A stretch of DNA of 64,000 nt from Byssochlamys sp. IMV 00236 (Eukaryota > Ascomycota > Eurotiomycetes > Eurotiales > Thermoascaceae). The first letter of the stretch is position 1; every line of letters starts with the position of its first letter. Positions 34,914 to 47,372 of this stretch are shown in pieces. Made by a program: the position numbers and the translations under genes. The stretch spans positions 372,001 to 436,000 of the forward strand of contig MSJH02000812.1 of NCBI GenBank assembly GCA_001931875.2, given 5' to 3'. The notes beneath the pieces are model-generated. The model saw only the letters and a list, made by a program, of their open reading frames with translations. It was not told the DNA's origin and did not search any database.

Positions 34914-35259
34914 GGTGAATAGTAATGATCGAGGTGAAGGGGTACCTTGACAAACGATGGGTCAATTGGCGTGTGGATATGGTAGCGAGAGGCACTGAGT
35001 TGCGGGATAGAAGATGAGAAATGTCCAGATGGATTGCGAGGCGAAGACGATCGCTTTTAACAATTAATGACTATCAGATAACTGGGGGCGAGGGGTCAAG
35101 GGAACTAGTTAACTTACTTAATACGGGGAGCTTGGACCTGCGGATCACCTCCGCGGAGACTGTCGAGGACTCTCATTTTTTTCGACTTCCCTTTATTATT
35201 TCGAGCACACATCGTCCACACATCCCTCTTCTCCGGACTGCTCTGTCCCGTCAACTTGG
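34914..35259. other. divergent promoter, Pyp1-like / Trm61-like
   Basis: 346 bases between two divergent start codons. It must hold both promoters. No gene. No motif could be assigned with confidence. Confidence 0.55.
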
Positions 35260-36838
35260 ATGGCTCGTCTGTTGCAGTCCCTGCGACAGGCATTGGGACT
35301 TTCCTCATCCAAGCCTCTCCCCTCCTTTCGACAGTCCATCGACACCAACTTCACGGTCTTTCGAGGTGAGCAATGCGCGAAAAAGAACAAGCACCACACA
35401 TGCTCCCCTTCTTCTCACGAGAGACAATGCCAATTTACAAGATGATTCGCAGAGGGCGATAGAGCCATCATTCACGGAAAGACGCCGGTTTTGACGAAGC
35501 CATTGACAAAAGGCCAGAAGACAGAGGCCCGGCGCGGAGTCCTCAAGCATGACGACATAATCGGAAAGAGAGTACGGGATCTAGTGCAGGCTCACAAGGG
35601 TGAGTTTGAGGAGAACTTCTTATTTTGTTGGCTTTTCGGGGTCAATGCAAGACAAGAAGAACACGAGAGCTGAAAGCATAAAATAACCGCGTGCAGGACC
35701 CGAGTATCGCTTGAGCCTCCCCAGTCTCGAGGAATATGTCGTCCTCACGCCTCGCCTTGTCACGCCGGTATGGTGGAGTGGAGATGAATTCTCCTTTATG
35801 AAATTATGCTGATTCGATGATCGACTTTGTTTGGCCGGTCAGATCTATGCAGCCGACGCCAATCTGATCGTATCGCTGCTTGATATCCATGTCACCCCGC
35901 CAGCCGAGGGCGACGAACAGCCTCCGCTGGAAATCCTCGAGTCCGGCACCGGCCATGGCTCTTTGACTCTCCATCTAGCACGGGCCATCCATGCCGCCAA
36001 TGCCTCCCCTCCTCCCCTTCCGGGTCAATCGCAGATCAACTTCGTCAAGAAGCAGCAGAAGCCCCTGGTCGACGCGGAAACGGTGCCAGGGAACCAGCGC
36101 ACGAATCCCGCCGAGGAGGATCCAGTGCAGCAACAATGGGACGCGTGGCGTTCCCGGCGCAGAGCCGTCATCCATACCATCGATGTTTCCCCCAAGTTTT
36201 CCGCTCATGCGGAGAAGATCGTGCGAGGGTTCAGACGCGGAATCTATGCTGGCAACGTCGATTTTCACGTGGGGCGGGCGGAGGATTGGATCGCCGATCA
36301 AATCCAACGTCGAACGAAATCGAGCATTTTCTCATCGGGAAACACAGATCCGTTCTTATCCTACGCGATCCTGGACATGCCCTCTGCTCACCTCCGCATC
36401 CCCCATGTCGCTCCGATCTTGAAGCGGGACGGCATCTTGGCGGTGTTTATGCCCAGTGTGACGCAAATCGGAGAGTGCGTTGATCTTATCCGCAGAGAGA
36501 AACTGCCGTTCATCCTGGAACGAGCTGTCGAACTAGGATCGGGTCTGAGCAGCGGTCGGCTCTGGGATATCCGTTTCGCAGTCAAAAAATCTCGTGCCGA
36601 TCCATCTTCGTGGACTGATCTGGCTGCTCAAGGTTCGGATGGGCCAAAGATGGATGAGGCGTCTGAGGACGTTGACGTCGAGAATGAACCCGCGTCTGAA
36701 GAAGAACAAAAACAACAACCACAATCACAGGATAAAAACGACAGCGTTCTAGTCTGTCGACCAAAAGTCGGAACGAGAATTGTCGGAGGAGGCTTCGTGG
36801 GAATCTGGAGGAGGATAGAAGATGAGAGAGCCGCCTAA
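35260..36838 (+). CDS. Trm61/GCD14-like tRNA adenine-N1 methyltransferase, probably mitochondrial
   Basis: SAM-dependent methyltransferase related to the catalytic subunit that makes m1A58 in tRNA. Proposed exons are 35260-35365, 35453-35599, 35697-35767 and 35843-36838 (439 aa). The N-terminus MARLLQSLRQALGLSS is basic and amphipathic, like a mitochondrial presequence. A beta-rich N-terminal module (GDRAIIHGKTP and the PEYRLSLPSLEEYV segment) precedes the SAM-binding motif ILESGTGHGSLTLHLARA. Later motifs are IHTIDVSPKF, YAILDMPSAH and GILAVFMPSVTQIGE, in the order of Trm61. Insertions of low complexity follow motif I and fill the C-terminus (GSDGPK to SQDKND). Cytosolic Trm61 has a different N-terminus, so this is probably the organelle-type paralogue (TRMT61B-like). 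Confidence 0.78.
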
Positions 36839-37119
36839 AACTCGTCTTGTTCATACATTGTGAAAATCTCAATTGGATACCCCTATACAACAGCGTGTAC
36901 TATATACTATATCCTGAACTATGCCATCTGCATAAAATAGCATTTCGGACTATATACTATGATCTATGACACCATTATACCTTTTTCTTATTATCCAAGC
37001 GGAAAAGACAAAAGTAATCCAAGCCAGCCCCCGTCTTTCAATCACTTATGGCAGTAATACTTTAAACAAAAGTGAAAACAAAAAGACCCAATGCCTTACC
37101 GCGGTGTCGTCGACGCATC
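36839..37119. other. convergent 3' spacer
   Basis: It contains two copies of an actatatactat-like string (about 36898-36910 and 36949-36961). No gene. Confidence 0.55.
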
Positions 37120-38889
37120 TCACAGCTTCGGTTTCACAACCTCCTTCATCCCCTGCGTCCAATCAGCTCTCGTCCCAGCATTATCATCCTCCACGGGACT
37201 TCTTATATTCGAATCTCCTTCACCTTGCACTACTAGCCCACCATCATCCTTATCATCCGAACTCCCAGCCCTGCTACCACTACCACTACTAGTATTTCCC
37301 CGCGCAGGACATTTACCCAGAATCCACTCAGCAACATCCGTAGCGAATTGATCTCCCATCCCATCCGGCTCAGCATGCAACCTATGATATCCCCCCTTGT
37401 ACCGTTTAAACATCTTATCCCCCACATCAATCACCTCCGCGAATCTCCTCGTCGCATCGTAAAGATTAATCTGATCATCATCTCCATGACAGAACCACAT
37501 CGGAGGCACACTCTCTCCACCATCTACATGTAGTTGTTGACCCCCTGTAGCGATCCCCTCCAACCAAAGACCCCGATCTAGCATCCCAGCTAATCCCTCC
37601 AGAGTACCTGTATCATGGCACAGTTCGTCCGTGGCATAATCCTCACAGACCTGCGGGTCTCGACTAACCAGATTGGCGTCCACAGGGGAATATAACTGCC
37701 AGCGCGGGAGGAGCTTTGCTGCCATTCGACCGAGGGTGACTTTTAGCATGGATGGACGAGTTGATGGATGTAATGCGATGAGGGGCGAGTATATCATTGC
37801 TCCTGAGAGGGTTGGGCGGGATTGATTGTTGTTGTTATTGTTGAAGGGTGATTCCGGATGGAATATGTAAGTGAGTAATTGGCCGCCACCCATGCTGTGG
37901 CCCATTACGAAGAGGGGAGCTTTGGGAGGACAGAGAGAGAGGAGGAATGAGTGCATGTCTGCGAGAACGAGGGTTGTTGGACCTGTTAAACCGCGCTCGG
38001 AGGGTTGGGTTACGGAACGGCCCCAGCCTCTGGTGGATAAGTATGTTAGATAGATATTTGAAGGATTGATTGTATGGGAGAAAACATGCGATGTCAAGCA
38101 AACTATTCCCATCTCCAATATGAGAAGCAAGAACAAGACATACCTCTGATCAACAGCCCTAACCTCAATTCCCCGATCTGCCAACGTCGGGAAGAACTCA
38201 TAGTATGCATTACCTAGTTTAGATCACAGAAATAAATTAACCTCCCCTTCAGTATATCATACCCAGAAGACGGCGCAGGCAGTGGGATATTTCTCCCCTT
38301 CCGAAACAAAAAGACCACCAAATGGAAATAAAATTGTTAAATGAATGACACATACAGTGATCACTGAATCCATGGAAGAAGGCAAGAACCGCACGGGGGG
38401 GATTGCTTTTGGGCTGTGGCGAATCTCGAGTTAGAAGATCATATACACACAGGTAATACGGAAGTTGATAAGGGATTTATGCATAATTGCAGGGATATGT
38501 AAAGATTTCAGGGCAAAAACTGAACATAAGTACTTGCCTAGGCAACACGAATTAAGTAGAATGTCAAGGGGGAAAAAAAAGATCAAAGATCAAAACCAAA
38601 AGAGCCAAATATGCACAATTACAGAGTACTAGTTGTGCAACTTCAAATACCCAATCGGGGAATTTCCAAATCATCTTTGTTAATCATCACCATTACACAC
38701 ACAAACACATCACTGCAGGCTTATTACATAGCAGAGTAGTACAAATAACATCATCCACAGGAATACCGAAAAACCTCCAACTCAAAAAAAAAAACTAACC
38801 TTCCACATCTTCGTATATAACCCCTTTCCATCCGGAAGGACATGCATGCCCTCCTCTTCTGTATACGAAAGCGTTGTTTCTGTCGTCAT
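37120..38889 (-). CDS. alpha/beta hydrolase, monoacylglycerol-lipase-like
   Basis: Serine hydrolase of the alpha/beta fold. Proposed exons on the minus strand are 38889-38800, 38413-38356, 38213-38144 and 38029-37120 (375 aa). Junctions rebuild family motifs: AVLAFFHGFSDHCNAYYEFF (oxyanion-hole HG) and VDQRGWGRS. The nucleophile elbow GHSMGGGQ gives the catalytic Ser. The expected acid lies in CHGDDDQIN and the His in YHRLHAEPDG. This layout is that of the monoacylglycerol lipase/Yju3 group. A short poly-Asn tract (6 N) and a Gly/Ser/Asp-rich C-terminus (about 320-375) are species-variable inserts. The first intron is long (386 bases). No signal peptide. The natural substrate is unproven. Confidence 0.83.
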
Positions 38890-39890
38890 ACTGGCCCCTT
38901 GTTGCAGCAGTTCGGTTCAGTTCCTTTATAAGTATATATATAGTATGTTCTGGTAGCGTCTGCTATCGCGAGATTATATATATATATATTTGCTTTGGGT
39001 CATCAGACGAAACAAAAAAAAGAAGATATGACGGAAGAACACGAGGGGCTGGAATCTGAGGTCATCCTCGTTTTTTCTCGTTCAGCTGACTGGTACATGT
39101 GAAATGGTGGCTATTTCCGGGGAGCTGGTCTTGGCGGGCCACATGTCGAAGACGATACCTAAGGTCGGGTATAGACAATTAAATAATAAACATCTATGGT
39201 CTTTCATTTCATCTTCTACAAATATCAAGAATCATTACCGGCCAATAGCACTACGACCACCGTCTACATCCTACAAGCTCACAGAAGGTGTACAAGGCAA
39301 CCAGTGAAAGTAGCAACGACATGCCCTCTCGCAACGTCGAGCGGCGGCTAGTTTTGAGAAAGCTACAAAAGCCAAAGCACATACACTAACGAAGAGAAAA
39401 AGCCCGTTCGCCGAATTGGAGAGAACAACCCCCCTTCATGGACCAAACCCAGTACGGAATCACGAAGGGCCCCGTCCAGCCTTCGAGTTTCACCCAAACA
39501 CCGTCAACCCAACCCCCCGAGTGACAACCACAAGGGCGTCGCTGCAGCAGGGCGGAAGAAATCGAGGTCAAGTCAAACGCACCCAGCACTAACAGTAGAG
39601 GGGAACCGACAGTCAAAGAGAGGGAAAAGGACAGAAGGCAATAAGAAAAAAAGAGTTTACCACGCCGTTGAGTAATTTCCAAGAACATAGTACGCGAGAA
39701 ACAGCTTAACAGAACGGGATGCCCAAAGGCGATAACGAGAAACGTAACTCAATAACAGGAGAGAAGAATAGAGCCCGGTAACAGGACGCATCAGACATAC
39801 AGAATAAGAACCCCAAAGATTCCGAGATAGCGAGGAAAGCCGGCTGCACACAAAACACCAGTCTCATAATATGTGATATGCTCCATTCCA
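38890..39890. other. hydrolase promoter and CCR4 3' region
   Basis: About 1 kb. A TA dinucleotide run lies at 38974-38989 close to the hydrolase start. The rest probably is the long CCR4 3' UTR; it has weak open frames on the minus strand without recognisable content. No gene called. Confidence 0.5.
38974..38989. repeat. TA dinucleotide run
   Basis: Eight TA units, read directly. Located about 85 bases upstream of the minus-strand lipase-like start codon. Confidence 0.8.
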
Positions 39891-42195
39891 TCAATTCGTC
39901 TTATCCCGTTGCGGCCCGAAATCCGCCTCCACGACTTTGCCCTTTTTCCCCTTAACAGAGAACTCCGCAAGCAATGCGATATGGTCACTTGGAAAATGAT
40001 AATTAGGAAATCCGGGTACCTTTCGCAGGTAGTCCTTGTCGATCTCACCAAGGAGACCGGTGACATGAAGCGCGGTGGAAGAGTACCAAACGTAGTCCAG
40101 AATGTCTTTGAAATCGGGAGTGTAGTTGGTAAAACTCATCTCACCGATCGTGGAATATGCAGACTTCATCTTGAACGGATGGGTCATACCGACACGACTG
40201 AGGTTTCCGTACAACCGCTTCTCGAGATCGGGGTGTTCCTCCGTCAGCCCTCCGCTCGCAATGATGTTATATGCAGCAGAACCGGGGGACGAGTTGAAGT
40301 CACCGCAAATGACAAGAGGAATCTGATCACCGCTGGAGTATTCGGCCGATGCCGCAGGCTCAGGAGGCGCCGAGCCCTCCCGAGTTGCTTCCGCCTCTGA
40401 AAAGCGGAACGCAGTCTTATCGGTGCATGGAGGCCATTTAGAGTACTTGTCCGCAAGCTTCGTGATCTCTTCCATCAGGATGGCGGTCTGGATCAACTTG
40501 ACATCCTTGAAAGCGGGATCCCAGTACAGGTGTGCATTAACCACGATCAACCGGCTGCCCGTCATGCGATTCTCCAGGAAAGCGACGACAGCGATGTGAT
40601 CCTTCTGCCAAAGACGGTTATAGATATCATCTTGACCCTTAGCGTCCGGTCTTCTGACAGCAATCTGACCGAAGTTGATCATCTGCTTGTCAAGAAGGAT
40701 AAACTTGCTGCCCTTGAAAAAGATAGCGCATCCATCCACCGACTTTGCCTCTTCTTCATGCATGCCCATGGCTCGGCCTCTGGGCCAGTACACACCCTTG
40801 TAATCATTGTAGGCGAGCTGCTCCCGGAAGAAGTCATTGTAATTGCCTTGGTCGATCTCCTGCAGACAGGCGATATCCGAGTCATGTCCTCGGATCTCGC
40901 TCAGAATCAGATCGCGTCTATATTCCCATGCCAAAGCCCGAGATGGCGTATAACCGTAATGAGACTGCGTGGCAGACTGGTCACACAGGGTGTTGTAGGA
41001 TAGGACCGTAAATTTGTCAGATGCGGCGTTGGATGTGTTAGCAGTCTCATCAAGGACTATCCAGTCCCTCTCAGGGGGTGGCATTTGCACTGCAGAGACA
41101 CACCAAGTTAGCTTCTCGAACGGACGACTGGCATACTAATACTGGTGACTCACCTGGCATCTCCTCCCTTAGGTACTTGATGAGAGCCCTTGTGCCTTCT
41201 TTCATGATCTGGGACTTCAACACATCATTCAACGGGTTACCCTCAATTCCCAGGGTGTCCAACTGGTACAAATATCCCATCTCATACGGGAGCGTGTGTA
41301 GGTTGTTGTCGAACAGGTAGAGCTTTTTCAAGTTCGTGAGCATGCCGATCTCCTCTGGAAGTTCGCTGATATCGTTTCCGGAGAGATCCAAGTGACTGAG
41401 CTTCCGCAATTCTCCAATGGAGGGAGGCACGGCCTTGAGCTTGTTGTGGTTGAGATACAGCTTTTCCAGGAAGACGTAGTTAAAAAGCGACGGTGCTATC
41501 GCACGGAGTCCCTGTCCACCAAAGTCGAGAGCTTGCCAACCTTGTCTTCGGCCATCCTTTCCACGTGTACCATTCCGCCCGTCTCCATTCTCATCGGGCT
41601 GAATGATCTGAATGCCCTTTGTCTGCTGTGCAACACTCCGGGCATAATAATGGGGGGAATTAGACTGCCGTGACTCCGCGGCCAGCTGAAGCTGCTGCTG
41701 CCAGTGTTCGTTCATGGATTCGTCGATCTCATCTTCGGCGGCCGCTGGAGTCCCGTTCTGAAGGTGGCTTGGCGTGAAATGTGGGGTCGTACTGGCCAAG
41801 GCGGCCGCCGTGAAGTTGTGCTGGTGATTGACGGTGTGAGAAGCCTGGTTGTGGTGAGGATGATGTTGCTGCTGAGCGTGGTGTGGGTGATGGTTCTGAT
41901 GCTGGAACTTGGGCATCTGCATGCCGAATCTCTGGTGGGCTTGCCCGCCGTTCATCATGACATGTTGCCCTTGATGTCCCTGGCTGTACATGGTGTATGG
42001 ATTGAGACCGTTCGTCTGGCCCAGAGGAGGAGATCGAGAGGGAGAGGGAGTATCGTTATTGAACTTCAGTCTTCCGTTAGGAGAACTGGTTCCGTTGCGA
42101 AGGAGGTGTCGTTGATGTGCGTTCTGTTGAGATTGCGCTTGAAAGAAGAACTGCCCGGCCCCAGGCTGCTGGAACCGGTAGGTACCATCTGCCAT
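39891..42195 (-). CDS. ccr4: CCR4 deadenylase (catalytic subunit of CCR4-NOT)
   Basis: Poly(A)-specific exonuclease that shortens mRNA tails, part of the cytoplasmic CCR4-NOT complex. Proposed exons on the minus strand are 42195-41154 and 41089-39891 (746 aa), joined as EEMP/VQMPPP. The N-terminal 200 residues are Gln/His/Asn-rich and disordered. Leucine-rich repeats at about 235-330 (LEKLYLNHNKLKAVPPSIG, LSHLDLSGNDISELPEEI and so on) form the CAF1-binding module. The EEP nuclease domain follows with FTVLSYNTLCDQ, CLQEIDQGNYNDFF (catalytic Glu), NAHLYWDP, ICGDFNSSPGSAAY and a terminal SDHIALLAEF (catalytic Asp-His). It is complete. The upstream space is long. Confidence 0.94.
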
Positions 42196-43615
42196 TTAAC
42201 GTGGCAGACGAGACCGGAGATGATTCTCGTAGCGAGATACGTCCAACGAGACTCGAGTCGTGTGTTCAGGTCGTAGCTTCGGAGAAGGAGCGAGAGTGGG
42301 AGTGAGAGGTCGAATACGTTCTCTCCTTCTCTTCAACATGGGGTCCTGAGAGGAACCACCCTTGAAACCGCGCCTATGGATTGTCCAATGTCGCGCTGGT
42401 AGTCGATGGCCACAGCCGGCCTGTTGCCCGCGTCGGTTGCACTTTGTTGACCGGTTCGAGGAAGTGGTGGTTGGATGATGGGGTCGGGGATCGGCTGCGA
42501 GTCAGAGTCCGGATGGTGGAGAAAGAAAGGCTCCCAGAGTTGGCCTGAAGGAGGGAGAGAGACTTCACACGCAGAGAATCGAGACTATCAAAGGACGAAC
42601 GTGAGCACCAAAGAGTGACCGTTCCCACAGAAAACGTCGCCGGCAGGAGATTGTGCAGCGCTGTCTCTTGTCGCTGCGAAGTGGTTTGCATCGAAAGCGG
42701 GAGTTGTAGCGTGTCACGTGAGAAAAGGCCAGCGGGCAGCTGCCTGGCGGTGATTGGCTGGTCTGGGGCCAAGACGTGGAAGAACTTCAACCAGCTTTTT
42801 GCCCCTTGAGCGAAATCAAGGAAGCACATGGAAGCCTCAAAGAAAGGGGCAGTGGTATATGGCCAGGTCCTTTTCAGCTTCGCTTCCAGACTCCTGCGGT
42901 GCCTACCTGTGTTATTAGAACGGGCCGGAATGGGGGGTATATTCAACTGCTACTCCAGACGATGAATACCTGACAGGCCATGTGTTCGTGAGACGCTCAG
43001 ACGAAAACAGACATCCTCACAATTGCAGTTACGTCACGGATTAGGTCCAAGGACGATTACAACTTCAGACGAAAGGTGAGAAGAGTATAACCAACAATTA
43101 CTCTTGATGTTAAGCTTCAGCTTACCCTTGATGTCTTCCTCTTCGCCTTCGAAAGCCTCATCTCATGCTAGGGGTATGAACTGTGTATACAGGTCTCGCC
43201 AGCTACTAAGGTAGAGCTTTTGAGACTCAGCAATAATAGAAAATCCATTTCTCGAGTACATCACTTGAAACAACGTGTATAAGATCGCCAAGAGATGCTC
43301 TAGACTTATAATATAATAAGATACTGCGGTAGAGAGTTGCCTCCCGCCATTCACGGACATGTTGTTTGAGAGACACCAAGACAGGCATTCCGCAAGGAAC
43401 TGATTTGAACGGGTATCAAAACTACAATTGAACCATAAACAGTCGTCACTATCTCCTTCGCCATAACCATTGATCTTGCCATCGTTATCATTACCAAGTT
43501 CCCATATGACCTCTCTAGTGCAGGAACGAAGCTCGTTAAGCCGTGACAACAACGAAAGAAAAAGAAATCTAACTAATGTATTAGATACTAGATCGACCAC
43601 CTGCATGGTCCCATT
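42196..43615. other. CCR4 promoter/leader and Fax/GST 3' region
   Basis: About 1.4 kb. The part next to 42196 is probably a long CCR4 leader, since it has overlapping weak frames and CT/GA tracts. The 43160-43610 part has a minus-strand frame of 147 codons directly downstream of the Fax/GST stop. It has no recognisable domain and is more likely 3' UTR than a gene. Confidence 0.45.
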
Positions 43616-44704
43616 TCATTCCCATTTCGCATAATCCGGGAAATATCGGTCATGAATCCTTCCAGCATAGTCAAGGATAGCCGGGAACTGCTTGACCAGT
43701 TGCTGTGACTCCGGGTTCCTGTGTTTTGCTCACATCAGTCTCAAAATCAAGCTGATGGCCGAAAAAGGGAAGCAAGCAAATAGTAAAAGAAGGCTACAAG
43801 TGCCAATAAGAAATAAATAGTTAACTAAAACAAGGATGGGGTTAGGTAAGCATACGCAGTACAAACCAAAACCGACACAATGAAGCCAAATACGGTAGCA
43901 TCCGCCTCGGTGGGATGGTCTCCTTCGAGGACCCAGAATGGTTGATCATTAGGAGCCCCGTTCACTGTGGCTCTGGCCCGGGACGAGATCAACAGGCCAT
44001 TAATAGCCTCCCAGATCTCGCTCCGGAAGACACGGATCTCAGCCGCCGTGTAACGACCGGTCCCTTGGTCATGCAGCATCTGCGTCGCGTGGCGGTATAG
44101 CAATAGTCCGATGATCACGCGCTTGGGATATATCAATGCGGACAGCAGACGGTCGCGCATCGCGTAGTAGTTTTGTGTCCATCTTTCCCAAGCCTATATG
44201 TATCAAAAAGATAAAGGCAAAAAGGGTCAGTTTGCATCTTCTGCCTTATTTGGTGAAATCATTACGAGAGCCCAGGAATATAAGTTGTCATCTCATGACG
44301 GCAGGGTATATATTGGCTTGGACAAGAACTGCGGTACGAACATGATAGAAATAGAGCTTCTCCTCGAAGAGAGCCCGGATGGCAAGGTCCTGCGCTCTGA
44401 CCGTAGGCGAAGAGGCCTGCGCATTGATATTCGGGAGGATGTCCCGCTCGACTAGATGCTTGATGATGAGAGTCGAGTCCGCGAGAATAACAGAGTCCGA
44501 GCCTCGCTCTCGCAGCTCTGCATATGGAATTTTGCCTCTCGGGGCATCCCGCAATGAGCCGCCTTTGGTCTCATATCGCACTCCAGCGAAACGGAGTCGG
44601 GCTTCAAGCTTAATGACAAACGGCGACCAGATGTGTTTTCCTGGATCGAGCCATCCTCGGTAGACAGTCAGTTCTGGTCCGTGCTCTGTTTCCGTCGGCG
44701 ACAT
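43616..44704 (-). CDS. Fax/metaxin-like glutathione S-transferase-fold protein
   Basis: Proposed exons on the minus strand are 44704-44342, 44193-43856 and 43718-43616 (267 aa). The N-terminal half has a thioredoxin-like fold of the failed-axon-connections/metaxin type: LTVYRGWLDPGKHIWSPFVIK, RYETKGGS, GKIPYAEL, and SVILADSTLIIKHL (the SNAIL-like position of GSTs). The C-terminal half is helical: AWERWTQNYYAMRD, ALIYPKRVIIGLLLYRHA, and FWVLEGDHPTEADATVFGFI, which ends the GST_C-like domain. An upstream TTG-initiated extension was rejected in favour of ATG 44704. Donor GTTCGT of intron 1 is weak but restores the family sequence. Many fungal members have unknown substrates; detoxification is a guess. 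Confidence 0.75.
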
Positions 44705-47372
44705 CCTTCCTCGGTGTGTATACAAGTTGCAGATCGTAGTTCAAGAGATTCTTCAATAGTTAGAAACAAAACAGATGATGATCAATGGACTACTGGCATG
44801 AGAAAGGGCTCTTTTTGAAGTCTTTTATCGCCCTCTCGCGGCAATGAGCGGACGTTGCTGATCCCGAAAGCCCGTATTGCTGTGGGAGGCCTGATTTTAC
44901 CTGATTTTACCATGCCAACCCAACAGCCTAACACGGAATTCCATTCGAGCACCTAGGGCTAGCCGAGGGTCGCCCTCCTCCAGCTCCGACATGAAGCCCG
45001 AAGCGCAGGGCTGGCTATCTATCTGGATTCTGAACACTCGATGCGAACACAGCAAGCTACGACCGGAGACGAATGCACGAAACGAGTAACCGGGGAACCG
45101 GGAGCCTGCGGGGAGCAATAGCTCCCTAATTCAAAGACAATACTCTATCCAAAGTACTTTGTAGAGTCGGTACTACTAGTACTAGGTACTGACGCAGAGT
45201 CCAGGGTATCTCAGAAGTTGGGACTCTTTTTTCGAGGCAACCTCGAGTTTTCCGTATCGTTATTGGCCTTCACCATGGTCTATTGATCGCGCTACTGCGT
45301 TGCAGGGAATCATCCTGAACCATTCCCTCGGAGACCTTGTCATTGATTCTTATTATTGCTGCTGTTTCGCGCATGGTGCAGAATAGGGGATGGGCAAGGG
45401 GCCAAAGGTAGATCACGGACCCGGACGGCAGGTTCCCCAGACATCGTCGACAGTCCGTCCCAGGACCATTGTTCCCAAGGCACTGGAGATGGGTACATAG
45501 TGCGATGGGACACAGACTTCCGTTTCCCGTCCCATGGATGTGGCCGTGGGCTATCTAGTTCCAGTAACTGTCATCTCCCTTATTTCGTTCAACGGGAACC
45601 GCTAGAGCCTCGCAAAGCGGAAAAGGCGCGGTAGAGCCGAGCTAGTTGATTGTGATAACCCAATCAGTGTCTTGCCTTCGAGATTTCCAAGGAGATCATG
45701 ATGATTATGGTGACTGTCCTCACTAGGTTTCGAGCAAATGTACGAATACGTGTACGTCCCTCTGCCATTCGATATGTCTGTGGTCTGATGCCCACAATCA
45801 TAATATGCAGTCTGGTCCTGTCAGTTATCTCTGGGTTCCAGGGGGGCGGCAGATCCATCGACCAGCTTGACGGATATTTACGTTCCAGAAAGGGCATACA
45901 CGGCTGCACGCACAGGCTTGACACCCGAGGTCACGGACGGTGGGGCGGGCAATGTCCGTTGCTAAAGAGCTAAAGGGTTAAAGGGCTAAAGAGCATGGCC
46001 ATCATCATGCTTGCAGAACCGGGTCATGGTCCCCGAGTCTGGGGAGCGGTTGCTAGTCAGGCACAAGATGCAGGTCACATCCTCAGGGGAAGCGTACTCA
46101 AGCTTCCGACGGCCGACTAGACGCTAAGAGTTGATAGAATCCAGGGGAACCGGCCGAGTCTCGGCACAACGTGTAGACCCCGGTCTCTAAGAAGAATATC
46201 ATTAGCGACTCCTACACCCTTGGATGTGGACCGTCGTGACAGATCATTCATCAAAGACACCCCGCGAGGTCTGTGATTTCGACCCTGATTGTCACTGGTG
46301 GCGTCCAACAGCATGTCCGAGGACGCCGCAGACAATTGGAGAAGGGCTTGTACCATACTGTAGATATGATGGACGAGGCGCCTTTCACTGTGGCAACCTT
46401 ATATGTCTCTGACAACACCAAGCTTCTCAACAGATAATGCAGCCGCAAATGAAATGATATGATTAGCGGCCCACATGATGCTCTTTCAGAGTGCATTGCC
46501 AAGGTGAGCACTACCATTTCGATTTCAGCAGCTCACGAGCAGGATTCTGTGTCTGTGACTCTGTTGACGTTGAATGCTAAAAAGTAACAGCACAGCCTAG
46601 ACTACTGCGTACTTCGACACGTGAGCCTCTTTAGGGCCTCAGAGGCTGACATGACATGATCCGGAAAAGGAAATAGTGCGTAGTGTTAGCGGAACGAAAA
46701 AATTTTCCAATCTTCACTCCATCTAGCTGAAGTGAAGATTCGGCTATAGAACGCGGCGCGTAGCCGAGAAGCCACTGAGGATGGCCGAAAAGGCCCTGAC
46801 AAATTGGTAAAAATGGACGAGAATGGCAGTTTCTCGTCTGAAACGCTTTTTTTGCCATGGGACATCAGTCTGCCCTGTGCTCACCCGATTTGCGGGCCAG
46901 CGGACGATGCAACTTGCGATCGCCGTTTCCAAGTAAATGATGTCAAGCATTATCAATCTCCAACGGTCTGAGCCGTTAAGCCGCCCAGAACCACCGATCC
47001 CTCTGCATCCGCGGTGGTCGATTCCAAAAACGGTTCGAAGTAACATCGACGAGCGACGGCGGATCCAAAGGTCCGCCACCATTATTGCCTTTGCTCCTCC
47101 GCCAGGCAGTGTGGATGCCGCCAAGGGGCTGTCGACCGGACCTCGACCTGGGATCCATCGGCGTGGATGGACCCCCCTAGTGCTATGCTCTAGCCATACT
47201 TCCATTACATGATCCCCCTCCTCGTCCTACATCTAGACCGAGTCGCAGCCAGACACCTCCCAGTTTTCTCACAAGGCTTTTGTGTGATGACAATGCGACG
47301 GATGACGGCTGCGTCAACAACAAAGAGAACGAGACCAATTCTGACCGACGCTGCAGAACCGTCACGTCGAAC
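44705..47372. other. long gene-free region upstream of the methyltransferase gene
   Basis: About 2.7 kb with no supported gene. Frames of 60-150 codons exist on both strands, but none shows a domain or splice pattern. The region includes tac/gta-rich self-complementary stretches near 45160-45190, an 8-bp tandem repeat at 45961-45992, and A/T-rich strings. A long promoter and leader for the methyltransferase is one reading; a decayed gene is another. Confidence 0.45.
45961..45992. repeat. 8-bp tandem repeat (GCTAAAGR)
   Basis: Four 8-base units, three of the form gctaaagr and one gttaaagg, read directly. Confidence 0.75.

Noticed and set aside
43163..43606. 147-codon minus-strand frame after the Fax/GST gene
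   Set aside because: It follows the stop codon on the same strand and looks like 3' UTR; no recognisable protein.
46744..47205. 153-codon minus-strand frame
   Set aside because: The composition is Arg/Trp/Gly-rich, with no domain, and the frame is opposite to the methyltransferase promoter.
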